DNA of 35,168 nt from DATCLS01 sp036563805 (GTDB lineage Bacteria; Actinomycetota; Acidimicrobiia; Acidimicrobiales; VFJN01). A model generated the notes under the pieces. That model did not search any database. It was not told the origin of the DNA and worked only from the letters and a program-made list of their open reading frames with translations. Position numbers and translations under genes: made by a program. Positions 22,912 to 29,731 of the stretch are shown here, in pieces (the first letter of the stretch is position 1; each line of letters opens with the position of its first letter). The DNA lies in contig DATCLS010000011.1 of assembly GCA_036563805.1 (NCBI GenBank), positions 1 through 35,168 of the forward strand, given 5' to 3'.

Positions 22912-22951
22912 GATGCGGCAGCGTACGCCGACCCGTACCTAGGTTGTGGCG
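22912..22951. promoter_or_regulatory. 40-bp divergent promoter region
   Basis: The reverse gene has TACGCT (complement of 22920-22925) 8 nt before GTG 22911. The forward gene has TAGGTT (22940-22945) 6 nt before ATG 22952. Any -35 contacts of one promoter must overlap the other's -10 or the opposite coding region, so the two genes cannot easily be transcribed independently. Confidence 0.5.
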
Positions 22952-24091
22952 ATGGACCTGGACCTCCCGCCGGAAGACGATCCCCGCCGGGTCGCCGTTC
23001 GCCGGTGGCTCGACGAGCACCCGAAGCCCTCCGGCCGCGAGCTGGCCGAGGCCGGGTACGTGGCGCCGCACTGGCCCCCGCCGTGGGGCCTCGACGCCGA
23101 TCCGGTCCACCAGCTGATCATCGACGACGAGCTGCGCCGGGCCGGCGTCCGGCGCCCGGTCAACCCGATCGGCATCGGGTGGGCCGGCCCCACCCTCCTG
23201 CTGGCCGGCACCGATGAGCAGAAGGAGCGCTACCTGTTCCCACTGCTGGCCGGCGAGGAGCTGTGGTGCCAGCTGTTCAGCGAGCCGGGGGCGGGGTCCG
23301 ACCTGGCGTCGTTGACGACCCGGGCGGTGCGCGACGGCGACGACTGGGTGGTGACCGGACAGAAGGTGTGGACGTCGCTGGCGCACGTCGCCCGGTTCGG
23401 CATCCTCATCGCCCGCACCGACCCCGACGCCCCCCGCCACCAGGGCATCTCGTACTTCATCTGCCCGATGGACGCGCCCGGCGTCACGATCCGGCCCCTG
23501 GTGGAGATGACCGGCGCCCACACGTTCAACGAGGTGTTCCTCGACGAGGTGCGCATCCCGGGCGCCAACCTGGTGGGCGAGCCCGGCCAGGGTTGGAGCC
23601 TGGCCAAGGCCACGCTGGCCAACGAGCGCGTGTCGCTGTCGACCGGCGGCGCCCTGTGGGGCATGGGGCCGACGGCGGCCGAGCTCATCGACCTGGTGCG
23701 GGCCCGCGGCGGCGTCACGGACCCGGTGTTGCGCCAGCGTCTGGCCGCCCTCCACATCGAGGGCGAGATCCTCCGCCTGATCCGGCTGCGGACGGTCAGC
23801 GCCTCGATCCGGGGCCGGACGCCCGGGCCCGAGGCCTCGATCCGCAAGGTGCTGGCCGACGAGCACGGCCAGCGGCTGGTCGGCTTGGCCAAGGACCTGG
23901 CCGGCGCGGCCGGCATGCTCACCGACGCCGGCCCGCTCGGCGCCCCGGTGGACTCGTGGCACCACGCCTTCCTGTTCGCCCCGGCGCTCACGATCGGCGG
24001 CGGTACGGCCGAGGTCCAGCGCAACATCATCGGCGAACGGGTGCTCGGCCTCCCCCCGGAGCCGTCCGCCGACGCCCCGTCGCCCTCCTGA
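22952..24091 (+). CDS. Acyl-CoA dehydrogenase family protein
   Basis: 379 residues from ATG 22952 (a GTG at 22946 would add two). Flavin-binding segments are typical: LWCQLFSEPGAGSDLASL, WVVTGQKVWTSLAHVARF, FNEVFLDEVRIP, and the C-terminal IGGGTAEVQRNIIGERVLGLP. These FAD enzymes introduce the alpha-beta double bond into acyl-CoA. At the position where many acyl-CoA dehydrogenases carry the catalytic Glu, this type has an aligned region I cannot place with certainty. The N-terminus is shorter than in most members, as in the actinobacterial FadE-like proteins that pair into heteromers, but no adjacent partner exists. Divergent from the flavoprotein. Confidence 0.9.
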   Translation: MDLDLPPEDDPRRVAVRRWLDEHPKPSGRELAEAGYVAPHWPPPWGLDADPVHQLIIDDELRRAGVRRPVNPIGIGWAGPTLLLAGTDEQKERYLFPLLAGEELWCQLFSEPGAGSDLASLTTRAVRDGDDWVVTGQKVWTSLAHVARFGILIARTDPDAPRHQGISYFICPMDAPGVTIRPLVEMTGAHTFNEVFLDEVRIPGANLVGEPGQGWSLAKATLANERVSLSTGGALWGMGPTAAELIDLVRARGGVTDPVLRQRLAALHIEGEILRLIRLRTVSASIRGRTPGPEASIRKVLADEHGQRLVGLAKDLAGAAGMLTDAGPLGAPVDSWHHAFLFAPALTIGGGTAEVQRNIIGERVLGLPPEPSADAPSPS

Positions 24092-24118
24092 CCGACCGCC
24101 ACCCCTTGGCAGCGATCG

Positions 24119-24182
24119 CCTGACGCCCCGCCACCACGTCAGGGCGGACAGCCGCCCCCTGTCGCCTTGGCGCGCCCTGACG
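24119..24182. repeat. Three mutually pairing CCTGACG/CGTCAGG arms
   Basis: CCTGACG (24119-24125), CGTCAGGGCG (24137-24146) and CGCCCTGACG (24173-24182). The middle arm can pair with either neighbour: 7 bp upstream or a perfect 10 bp downstream. It lies between the acyl-CoA dehydrogenase stop and the amidohydrolase -10 box. Terminator, operator or both. Confidence 0.45.
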
Positions 24183-24204
24183 TATAGTGAGCGAGTGTTC
24201 GCTT
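24183..24204 (+). promoter_or_regulatory. Promoter/operator of the amidohydrolase operon
   Basis: TATAGT (24183-24188) runs straight into an imperfect dyad centred in GAGCGAGTGTTCGCT, with perfect AGCGA / TCGCT arms. It matches the element at 15471 in layout and in 11 of 13 bases at the left half. A TetR-family operator is the likely reading. Confidence 0.6.
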
Positions 24205-24217
24205 AGAAAGGGGCGCG

Positions 24218-25432
24218 ATGAGCGTGACTGACGGCACCGCGGTTCGGCAGCTCGGCTACCCGCTGGTGGACGCCGACCACCACTACTACGAGCCGTACGA
24301 CTGCTTCACCCGGTACATCGACCCGGCCTTCGCCGACCGGGCCGTGAACGTCAAGGTCGACGCCAAGGGCCGGGGCAAGCTGTTCTTCGGCGAGCGGCAG
24401 TTCAGCTTCATGCGGGTGATCCAGACCGACTACGTCGGCAGCCCCGGGTCGCTCCGCCGGATGCTCGACGACCCCGAGAGCCAGGAGGGGTTCGTCCACC
24501 GCGACATCATCCGCGGCTGGGACCACCCCGAGATGATGGAGCGCGACGCCCGCATCGCCAAGATGGACGCCCAAGGCGTGCAGGCCGGGCTCCTGCTCGG
24601 CACGACCGCCCTGGGCGTCGAACACGAGCTGGTCGACGACGTGCCCGCCCTCTACGCGAACGTCCGGGCCTACAACCGCTGGGTGGACGAGGCTTGGGGG
24701 TTCGACCGCGACGGCCGGCTCCTGACCGCCGCGTGGATCTCGCTCATCGACCCGGAGCTGGCCGCGGCCGAGCTCGACCGCGTCATCGCCGCCGGCGCCC
24801 GAGCCGTGGCGCTCAAGCCGGGGCCGCTGTGGGGGCGCTCGCCGGTCGATCCGGCCTACGACGGCGTGTGGGGCCGCCTGCAGGAGGCCGACGTCAAGCT
24901 CGTCTTCCACGCCACCGACCCCCGCTACATCGCCACGCTGGGCAAGGAGTTCGGCGAGGACCCCAAGCCGTCGCTCCAGGGCCAGACGCCGTTCCAGTGG
25001 TACCTGCTCACGGGCAAGCCCGTGGCCGACACGCTGGCCAACTACGTGCTCAACAACCTGTTCGGCCGGTTCCCCGGCCTGACCGTGATCGCCCTCGAGT
25101 GCGGCATCAGCTGGGTCCTCCCCCTGCTCCACGACGTCGACCACGCCGCCCACATGGGCCGGCAGGGCCGCTGGCCCGGCGGCGAGGTGAAGGGCCGGCC
25201 GAGCGAGGTGCTGATGGAGCACCTGTACGTCTCGCCGTTCTACGAGGAGGACGTCGTCGGCCTCGTCGAGACGATCGGGCCGGAGCGGGTCCTGTTCGGG
25301 TCCGACTTCCCGCACCCCGAGGGCGTGGCCGAGCCCGTCCAGTTCGCCGAGCGCCTGCGCGGCCTCAGCGACGACGCCGTGCGGATGATCATGCGCGACA
25401 ACGCCGCCCGCCTGTTCGGCGTCGACGGTTGA
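24218..25432 (+). CDS. Amidohydrolase family protein (ACMSD-like metal-dependent hydrolase)
   Basis: 404 residues of TIM-barrel amidohydrolase. The N-terminal metal motif reads LVDADHHYYEP (residues 15-25), a middle strand gives KLVFHATD, and the C-terminal metal/catalytic Asp lies in VLFGSDFPHPEG (Asp near 363). This actinobacterial group is related to aminocarboxymuconate-semialdehyde decarboxylase; members hydrolyse or decarboxylate ring-cleavage or lactone-type intermediates, and the substrate cannot be read from sequence. AAAGGGG precedes ATG 24218. It heads a three-gene operon with the DUF35 OB-fold protein and the thiolase-like protein, and shares its promoter motif with the LLM unit at 15538. 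Confidence 0.88.
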   Translation: MSVTDGTAVRQLGYPLVDADHHYYEPYDCFTRYIDPAFADRAVNVKVDAKGRGKLFFGERQFSFMRVIQTDYVGSPGSLRRMLDDPESQEGFVHRDIIRGWDHPEMMERDARIAKMDAQGVQAGLLLGTTALGVEHELVDDVPALYANVRAYNRWVDEAWGFDRDGRLLTAAWISLIDPELAAAELDRVIAAGARAVALKPGPLWGRSPVDPAYDGVWGRLQEADVKLVFHATDPRYIATLGKEFGEDPKPSLQGQTPFQWYLLTGKPVADTLANYVLNNLFGRFPGLTVIALECGISWVLPLLHDVDHAAHMGRQGRWPGGEVKGRPSEVLMEHLYVSPFYEEDVVGLVETIGPERVLFGSDFPHPEGVAEPVQFAERLRGLSDDAVRMIMRDNAARLFGVDG

Positions 25433-25449
25433 GCGGGTCGAGCCGGGGG

Positions 25450-26025
25450 ATGCCGAGCGACGCGACCGCGGCTGCGCCGGGGGCCGGCGCCGGCAACCGG
25501 CCGGCGGGCCTGCCCGGGCCGGTGGTGGCGCCCGTCAACGAGGGCATGTGGCGGGCGGCAGCCGAGGGCCGCCTCGACCTCCAGCGCTGCACGGCCTGCG
25601 GCGCCCACCGCTACCCGCCCACCGACGGCTGCGCTCGGTGCGCCTCGCTCGACTGGGAGTGGTCGACCGTGCCCGGCACCGGCACCGTGTACAGCTTCAT
25701 ATGGGTGCCCGACCGCAAGCGCTCGGACGAGACCCGGCAGGTGCTCTACAACGTGGTCGTCGTCGAGCTGGACGGCACCGAGGGCGACCCCGTCCGCATC
25801 GTGAGCAACGTGCTCGACGCCTGGGAGATCGGCGACCTGCACGTCGGCCAGCGCGTCGAGCTGGCGTGCGTGCCGCTGGGCGACGGGATCGGCCTGCCGT
25901 GCTTCCGGCGGGCCGGGGCCGCCGCGGAGGCCGCTCCCGACGCGCTTGGCGCAGATGCCGCTGCCGACGAGGCCGGTCGGGCCGGCGTCGCCGGCGGCGG
26001 GGCGACGGCGGGGAGCGGGGGCTGA
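25450..26025 (+). CDS. DUF35 OB-fold protein with rubredoxin-like zinc ribbon
   Basis: 191 residues. An N-terminal helix (NEGMWRAAAEGRLDLQRC) leads into a zinc ribbon with four Cys in two C-x2-C pairs (CTACG and CARCA), then an OB-fold (GTGTVYSFIWV; NVVVVELD; VRIVSNVLD). DUF35 proteins act as obligate partners of thiolase-like enzymes; ChsH2 in mycobacterial steroid side-chain degradation is the best-known example, binding acyl-CoA and forming the Ltp2 aldolase complex. The last 35 residues are Ala/Gly-rich. ATG 25450 has a purine run but it is very close; TTG 25429, overlapping the amidohydrolase stop, is an alternative. The thiolase-like gene starts one base into its stop (TGATG). Confidence 0.88.
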   Translation: MPSDATAAAPGAGAGNRPAGLPGPVVAPVNEGMWRAAAEGRLDLQRCTACGAHRYPPTDGCARCASLDWEWSTVPGTGTVYSFIWVPDRKRSDETRQVLYNVVVVELDGTEGDPVRIVSNVLDAWEIGDLHVGQRVELACVPLGDGIGLPCFRRAGAAAEAAPDALGADAAADEAGRAGVAGGGATAGSGG

Positions 26026-27206
26026 TGGCCGAGTTCGTCCCCGACGCCGCCTGCGTCGTCGGCATCGGCCGCTCGGCCTGGGGCAAGCGGGGCGAGCTGG
26101 CCGATCGCGGCACCCTGCGCCTCGCCCTCGAGGCCATCCACGCCGCCTGCGCGGACGCCGGGCTCGACCCCCGCGACATCGACGGGTTCGCCGGCTACTG
26201 CGACGACGAGACGACGCCGGCGGAGCTGACCGTGGCGCTCGGGACCCGCGACCTGCGCTACGCCGGCCTCGTGTGGGGCGGCCGCGGCTCGGGCCTGCCC
26301 GGGGCCGTGACCAACGCCTACATGGCCGTGGCCAGCGGGGTCGCCGACCACGTCGTGGTCGTCCGCTCCATCGTCCAGACCCGGCGCCTGGGCCAGTCGG
26401 TGGCGGCCGGTGTGGGCCGGGGCGAGGCGATCCCGCTCAACGCGTCGTACACCGTCCCCTTCGGCTTCGCCCTGCCCGCCGCGCTCTACGCCATCCGGGC
26501 GCAGCGCCACATGGCGCTGTACGGCACGACGATCGACCACTTCGCCGAGGTGGCCATCAACGCCCGGCGCAACGCGGTGAACAACCCCGACGCCCGGTTC
26601 CGCACCGAGATCACCCGCGAGGAGCACCACGCCTCCCGGCTCATCGCCGAGCCGCTCCGCCTGCTCGACTGCTGCATGGAGTCCGACGGCGCCGCCGCGC
26701 TGATCGTCACGACGCCGGAGCGGGCCGCCGATCTACGCGCCACGCCGGTGCGGGTCCGGGCCGTGTCGACGAGCCACGAGCGCAAGTGGGGCATCGGCGG
26801 CTTCAACCAGCTCGGCGAGGCGTTCGTCAGTACGGGCCACCGGCCCGCCGCCGCCGAGCTCTACCGGCGGGCCGGCCTGGGCCCGGACGACGTGGACGTC
26901 GCCCTGTTCTACGACGGGTTCACGCCGTCGGTGATCATGAGCCTCGAGGACTGGGGCTTCTGCCCCATCGGCGAGGGCGGCCCGTTCGTCGCGGAGGGCG
27001 CCATCCGCCGGGAGGGCCGGCTGCCCGTCAACACCCACGGCGGCAACCTGGCCGAGGTGTACCTGCAGGGCATCACGCACCTGCTGGAGGGCGTCCGCCA
27101 GCTGCGCGGCGAGTCGTGCAACCAGATCCCCGGGGCCGAGGTGGCGCTGTACGCCTCGGGCGTGGGCGCGGCGCCGGGCGGCGGGGTGCTGCTGCGGCGC
27201 TGGTAG
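26025..27206 (+). CDS. Thiolase-fold lipid-transfer-type protein (Ltp2-like)
   Basis: 393 residues with a thiolase fold: ACVVGIGRSAWGKRG, DIDGFAGYCDDETT, the N-terminal half ending GLPGAVTNAYMAVASGVADHVVVV, MESDGAAALIV, and the C-terminal VNTHGGNLAEVYLQGITHLLEGVRQLRG. The nucleophilic Cys of true thiolases is replaced: the equivalent loop reads GGRGSGLPGA. That is typical of the SCP2-thiolase/Ltp group that works with DUF35 partners, where an aldol-type C-C cleavage has been shown for Ltp2. It directly follows its likely DUF35 partner (TGATG), so the two probably form one enzyme. The substrate may be a branched acyl-CoA (inference). Confidence 0.88.
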   Translation: MAEFVPDAACVVGIGRSAWGKRGELADRGTLRLALEAIHAACADAGLDPRDIDGFAGYCDDETTPAELTVALGTRDLRYAGLVWGGRGSGLPGAVTNAYMAVASGVADHVVVVRSIVQTRRLGQSVAAGVGRGEAIPLNASYTVPFGFALPAALYAIRAQRHMALYGTTIDHFAEVAINARRNAVNNPDARFRTEITREEHHASRLIAEPLRLLDCCMESDGAAALIVTTPERAADLRATPVRVRAVSTSHERKWGIGGFNQLGEAFVSTGHRPAAAELYRRAGLGPDDVDVALFYDGFTPSVIMSLEDWGFCPIGEGGPFVAEGAIRREGRLPVNTHGGNLAEVYLQGITHLLEGVRQLRGESCNQIPGAEVALYASGVGAAPGGGVLLRRW

Positions 27207-27225
27207 GTCCCGCCCGGGCCGGCCG

Positions 27226-27993
27226 TCAGTGGGCCTCGGTCGTCTCCGCCCGCTCGGTGATCACGTAGTGGTGCACCAGGCCGGCGAGCACGGCGCCGAC
27301 GATCGGCGCCACCCAGAACATCCACAGCTGCTCGACGGCCCACCCGCCGACGAAGACGGCGGGCCCGGTCGAACGGGCCGGGTTGACCGACGTGTTGGTC
27401 ACCGGGATCGTGATCAGGTGGATGAGCGTGAGCGTCAGGCCGATGGCCAGCGGGGCGAAGCTGGTGAGCGCCTGCCGGCCGGTCACGCCGAGCACGACCA
27501 GCAGGAAGAAGAACGTCATCACCACCTCGGCCACCAGCGCCGCGCCCCAGTCGTAGAAGCCGGGCGAGTGGTCGGCGAAGCCGTTGGCGGCCAGGCCGCT
27601 CTCGTCGATGCTGAACCCGTCCACGCCGCTGGCGATGGCCACGATGATCGCCGAGGCGGCCAGGGCGCCGACGACCTGGGCGACGATGAAGACGACGACG
27701 TCGCGACCCCCGATCCGCCGGGCCGTGAAGACCCCGAGCGTGATGGCGGGGTTGAAATGGCCGCCGCTGATGTGGCCGAGGGCGTAGGCGCCGGTCACGA
27801 CCGTGAGCCCGAAGGCCAGCGAGACGCCCAGGAGGCCGATGCCGAGGTTGGTGTCCGGGGCGAAGTTGGCGGCCAACACCGCGCTGCCGCAGCCGCCGAG
27901 CACGAGCCACAGCGTGCCGAGAAACTCCGCGAGCGCCTTGCGGGCGATGTCGGGACCTGGGCTCCTGGGGGCGGTGGGGTCGCGATCGGTCAT
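27226..27993 (-). CDS. aqpZ: Aquaporin Z (MIP family water channel)
   Basis: 255 residues with six transmembrane segments plus two half-helices. Both pore NPA motifs are intact (HFNPAIT, residues 81-83; SVNPARS, 204-206). The segment LTLIHLITIPVTNTSVNPARS and the later GGWAVEQLWMFWVAPIVG closely follow E. coli AqpZ, including the His and Arg of the selectivity filter, so water rather than glycerol is the likely permeant. The start is fixed by a strong AGGAGGTGA. An element of the TCACCC-N5-GGGTGG type lies 74 bp (centre) upstream, suggesting osmotic or general-stress control shared with the DUF7144 and 7184 genes. Convergent with the thiolase-like gene (19-bp gap). Confidence 0.96.
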   Translation of the reverse strand: MTDRDPTAPRSPGPDIARKALAEFLGTLWLVLGGCGSAVLAANFAPDTNLGIGLLGVSLAFGLTVVTGAYALGHISGGHFNPAITLGVFTARRIGGRDVVVFIVAQVVGALAASAIIVAIASGVDGFSIDESGLAANGFADHSPGFYDWGAALVAEVVMTFFFLLVVLGVTGRQALTSFAPLAIGLTLTLIHLITIPVTNTSVNPARSTGPAVFVGGWAVEQLWMFWVAPIVGAVLAGLVHHYVITERAETTEAH

Positions 27994-28058
27994 CGGCGCT
28001 CACCTCCTGAGCTGCGAATAGGCCACATGATGACGCACCGCCCGCGCTGAGTAGGGGA

Positions 28059-28075
28059 TCACCCACTCCGGGTGG
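28059..28075. promoter_or_regulatory. TCACCC-N5-GGGTG element upstream of aqpZ
   Basis: TCACCC (28059-28064), ACTCC, GGGTGG (28070-28075). One mismatch to the full dyad. It lies in the 227-bp divergent gap between aqpZ and modA and is nearer to aqpZ. Confidence 0.5.
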
Positions 28076-28178
28076 AGCTGGGCGCAAGTTCAGCACTCCC
28101 TGCTGATGCCCGGCGGAGCGGTCGGCGGTTGGGTACGGGCGTGACCGGCGAGCGGACGGACGCCGGCCGCCCACGCAG

Positions 28179-28197
28179 CTAGTCTCACTGCGACTAG
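28179..28197. promoter_or_regulatory. CTAGTC-N7-GACTAG dyad in the modA promoter
   Basis: CTAGTC (28179-28184) and GACTAG (28192-28197) are perfect arms. TAGTCT (28180-28185) inside it is a good -10 candidate, so the dyad covers the probable transcription start 24-40 nt before the modA ATG. It does not look like the known ModE site. Confidence 0.45.
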
Positions 28198-28220
28198 TGG
28201 ATCGCACCGTTGGGGGACAC

Positions 28221-29006
28221 ATGAGGCATCCGTCGTTCCGGGCCGCGGCCGCCCTGGTCGCGCTCGCCGGCCTCCTGGCCGGCTGCGGCGACGACGAGGA
28301 CGCCGGCAGCCAGGGGGGCTCAGGGCCCGACGGGTCGCTCACCGTGTTCGCCGCCGCGTCGCTGACCGACGCGTTCGACGAGCTCGGCGCCGCCTTCGAG
28401 GACACCCACCCCGGCGTGTCGGTCACGTTCAGCTACGAGGGGTCGGCGTCGCTGCGCGACCAGATCCTGGCCGGGGCGCCGGCCGACGTGTTCGCCTCCG
28501 CCAACCTCCCCACCATGGAGGCCGTGGTCGACGGCGGCGGCGTCGACGGCGAGCCCGAGATCTTCGCCACCAACGAGCTGGCCATCGCCGTTCCGGCCGG
28601 CAACGAGGCCGGAATCGACGGGCTCGACGACTTCAGTGACGAATCGCTGCTCATCGGCCTGTGCGACGAGGAGGTCCCCTGCGGCGAGTTCGGCCGCCGG
28701 GCGCTGGCCAACGCCGGCGTGACCCCGGCGCCCGACACCAACGAGCCCGACGTGCGCAGCCTGCTCGACAAGGTGGCGTCCGGCGACCTCGACGCCGGCG
28801 TGGTCTACGTCACCGACGTCGAGGCGGCCGGCGACGCGGTGGAGGGCATCGCGATCCCGGCCGAGCACAACGTCGCCGCCGAGTACCCGATCGCCACGCT
28901 GGCGACGGCGGAGAACGCCGAGGCCGCCGAGGCGTTCGTCGACTTCGTCCTATCGGACGCCGGCCAGGACGTCCTCCGCGCCCACGGCTTCGGGCCGCCG
29001 AGCTGA
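28221..29006 (+). CDS. modA: Molybdate ABC transporter substrate-binding lipoprotein
   Basis: 261 residues. Lipobox LLAGC with Cys at residue 22, an acidic/Gly linker, then the ModA fold: LTVFAAASLTDAFDELGAAF, VTFSYEGSASLRDQI, GAPADVFASANLPTM, FATNELAIAVPAGN, a Cys pair in GLCDEEVPCGEFG, and VASGDLDAGVVYVTDVEAAG. ModA delivers molybdate or tungstate to the ModBC importer. ATG 28221 has GGGGGA upstream; GTG 28197 in frame lacks one and overlaps the dyad. modB and modC do not follow: the next gene is a convergent TetR. The importer must lie elsewhere, or this is an orphan binding protein. Confidence 0.93.
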   Translation: MRHPSFRAAAALVALAGLLAGCGDDEDAGSQGGSGPDGSLTVFAAASLTDAFDELGAAFEDTHPGVSVTFSYEGSASLRDQILAGAPADVFASANLPTMEAVVDGGGVDGEPEIFATNELAIAVPAGNEAGIDGLDDFSDESLLIGLCDEEVPCGEFGRRALANAGVTPAPDTNEPDVRSLLDKVASGDLDAGVVYVTDVEAAGDAVEGIAIPAEHNVAAEYPIATLATAENAEAAEAFVDFVLSDAGQDVLRAHGFGPPS

Positions 29007-29014
29007 GGCGAGCA

Positions 29015-29032
29015 AGCGGCCGGGCGGCCGCT
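29015..29032. terminator. Hairpin between convergent modA and tetR
   Basis: AGCGGCCG-GG-CGGCCGCT is a perfect 8-bp inverted repeat (probably seven pairs and a 4-nt loop) in the 66-bp gap between stop codons. Likely bidirectional terminator. Confidence 0.5.
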
Positions 29033-29072
29033 GTCGGCCGCCAGCCGGCGACCGGCCCCGCGCCGGGCGTCA

Positions 29073-29660
29073 TCAGCCGGGCAGGGGCTCGTAGCGGTCG
29101 AGGAACCGCTCGACGATGGCGCGGGCGTCCCCGTGGCCGAGCGACAGGCCGATGGCGTCCTCGGTGATCAGCATCCGGGACAGCGCGGTCATCAGCAGGA
29201 CCAGCTGGGTGGGGGTCATCTCCTCGGGGTCGACGCCGTAGTCGGCGAAGATCCGGGTGACGGCCTCGGTCATCAGCCGGCGGTGCTCCTCGCCGTACTG
29301 GACCAGCTCGACCTGGATGGCCTTGCGGTGGCTGGCCAGGGCGGCGAACTCGTTGACCAGGCCGGTGCCCCGGGGGTCCATCGCCACCTTCCACATGGCC
29401 CGCAGCGGCTGGGGGGCCTCGGTGGCGGCCCGGTGGCGCTCGAGCATCCGCTCGGCGCCCCGGCGGTAGAGGGCGAGGAACAGGTCGTCGGTGACCGGGA
29501 AGTAGTAGTGCACGAGCGCCGGGTTCACCCCGGCCAGGCTGGCCACCCGGCGGGACCCGACGGCCGCGTAGCCCTCGTCGAGCATGAGCCGCTCGGCGAT
29601 GTCGAGCAGGCGGGTGCGCGTCTCCGAGCTGGTCGAACCGACCCTGCGGCGTGTGGCCAT
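29073..29660 (-). CDS. TetR/AcrR family transcriptional regulator, divergent from a P450
   Basis: 195 residues from ATG 29660; a TTG at 29693 in frame would add 11. The TetR DNA-binding domain spans about residues 14-60 (RTRLLDIAERLMLDEGYAAV; AGVNPALVHYYFPVTDDLF), followed by a helical ligand domain (LVNEFAALASHRKAIQVELVQYGEEHR), a layout common in actinobacterial TetR proteins next to P450 and SDR genes. The 71-bp divergent gap holds an operator-like element that overlaps its own -10 candidate (TAACTT, complement of 29697-29702), so autoregulation plus control of the P450 is likely. A second copy of the element before the SDR at 31067 extends the presumed regulon. Confidence 0.9.
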   Translation of the reverse strand: MATRRRVGSTSSETRTRLLDIAERLMLDEGYAAVGSRRVASLAGVNPALVHYYFPVTDDLFLALYRRGAERMLERHRAATEAPQPLRAMWKVAMDPRGTGLVNEFAALASHRKAIQVELVQYGEEHRRLMTEAVTRIFADYGVDPEEMTPTQLVLLMTALSRMLITEDAIGLSLGHGDARAIVERFLDRYEPLPG

Positions 29661-29699
29661 GGTTGCTGGATCATGGCCCGCGGTGGTACACAATCCAAG

Positions 29700-29718
29700 T
29701 TAAACACCTGTTGAGCAC
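29700..29718. promoter_or_regulatory. Operator-like element in the tetR/P450 gap
   Basis: TTAAACACCTGTTGAGCAC has a core dyad AACA-CC-TGTT. It matches 14 of 19 bases of the element at 30984. It sits 13 bp before the P450 start and overlaps the tetR -10 candidate. Confidence 0.6.
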
Positions 29719-29731
29719 CGGGGGGTCAGCG

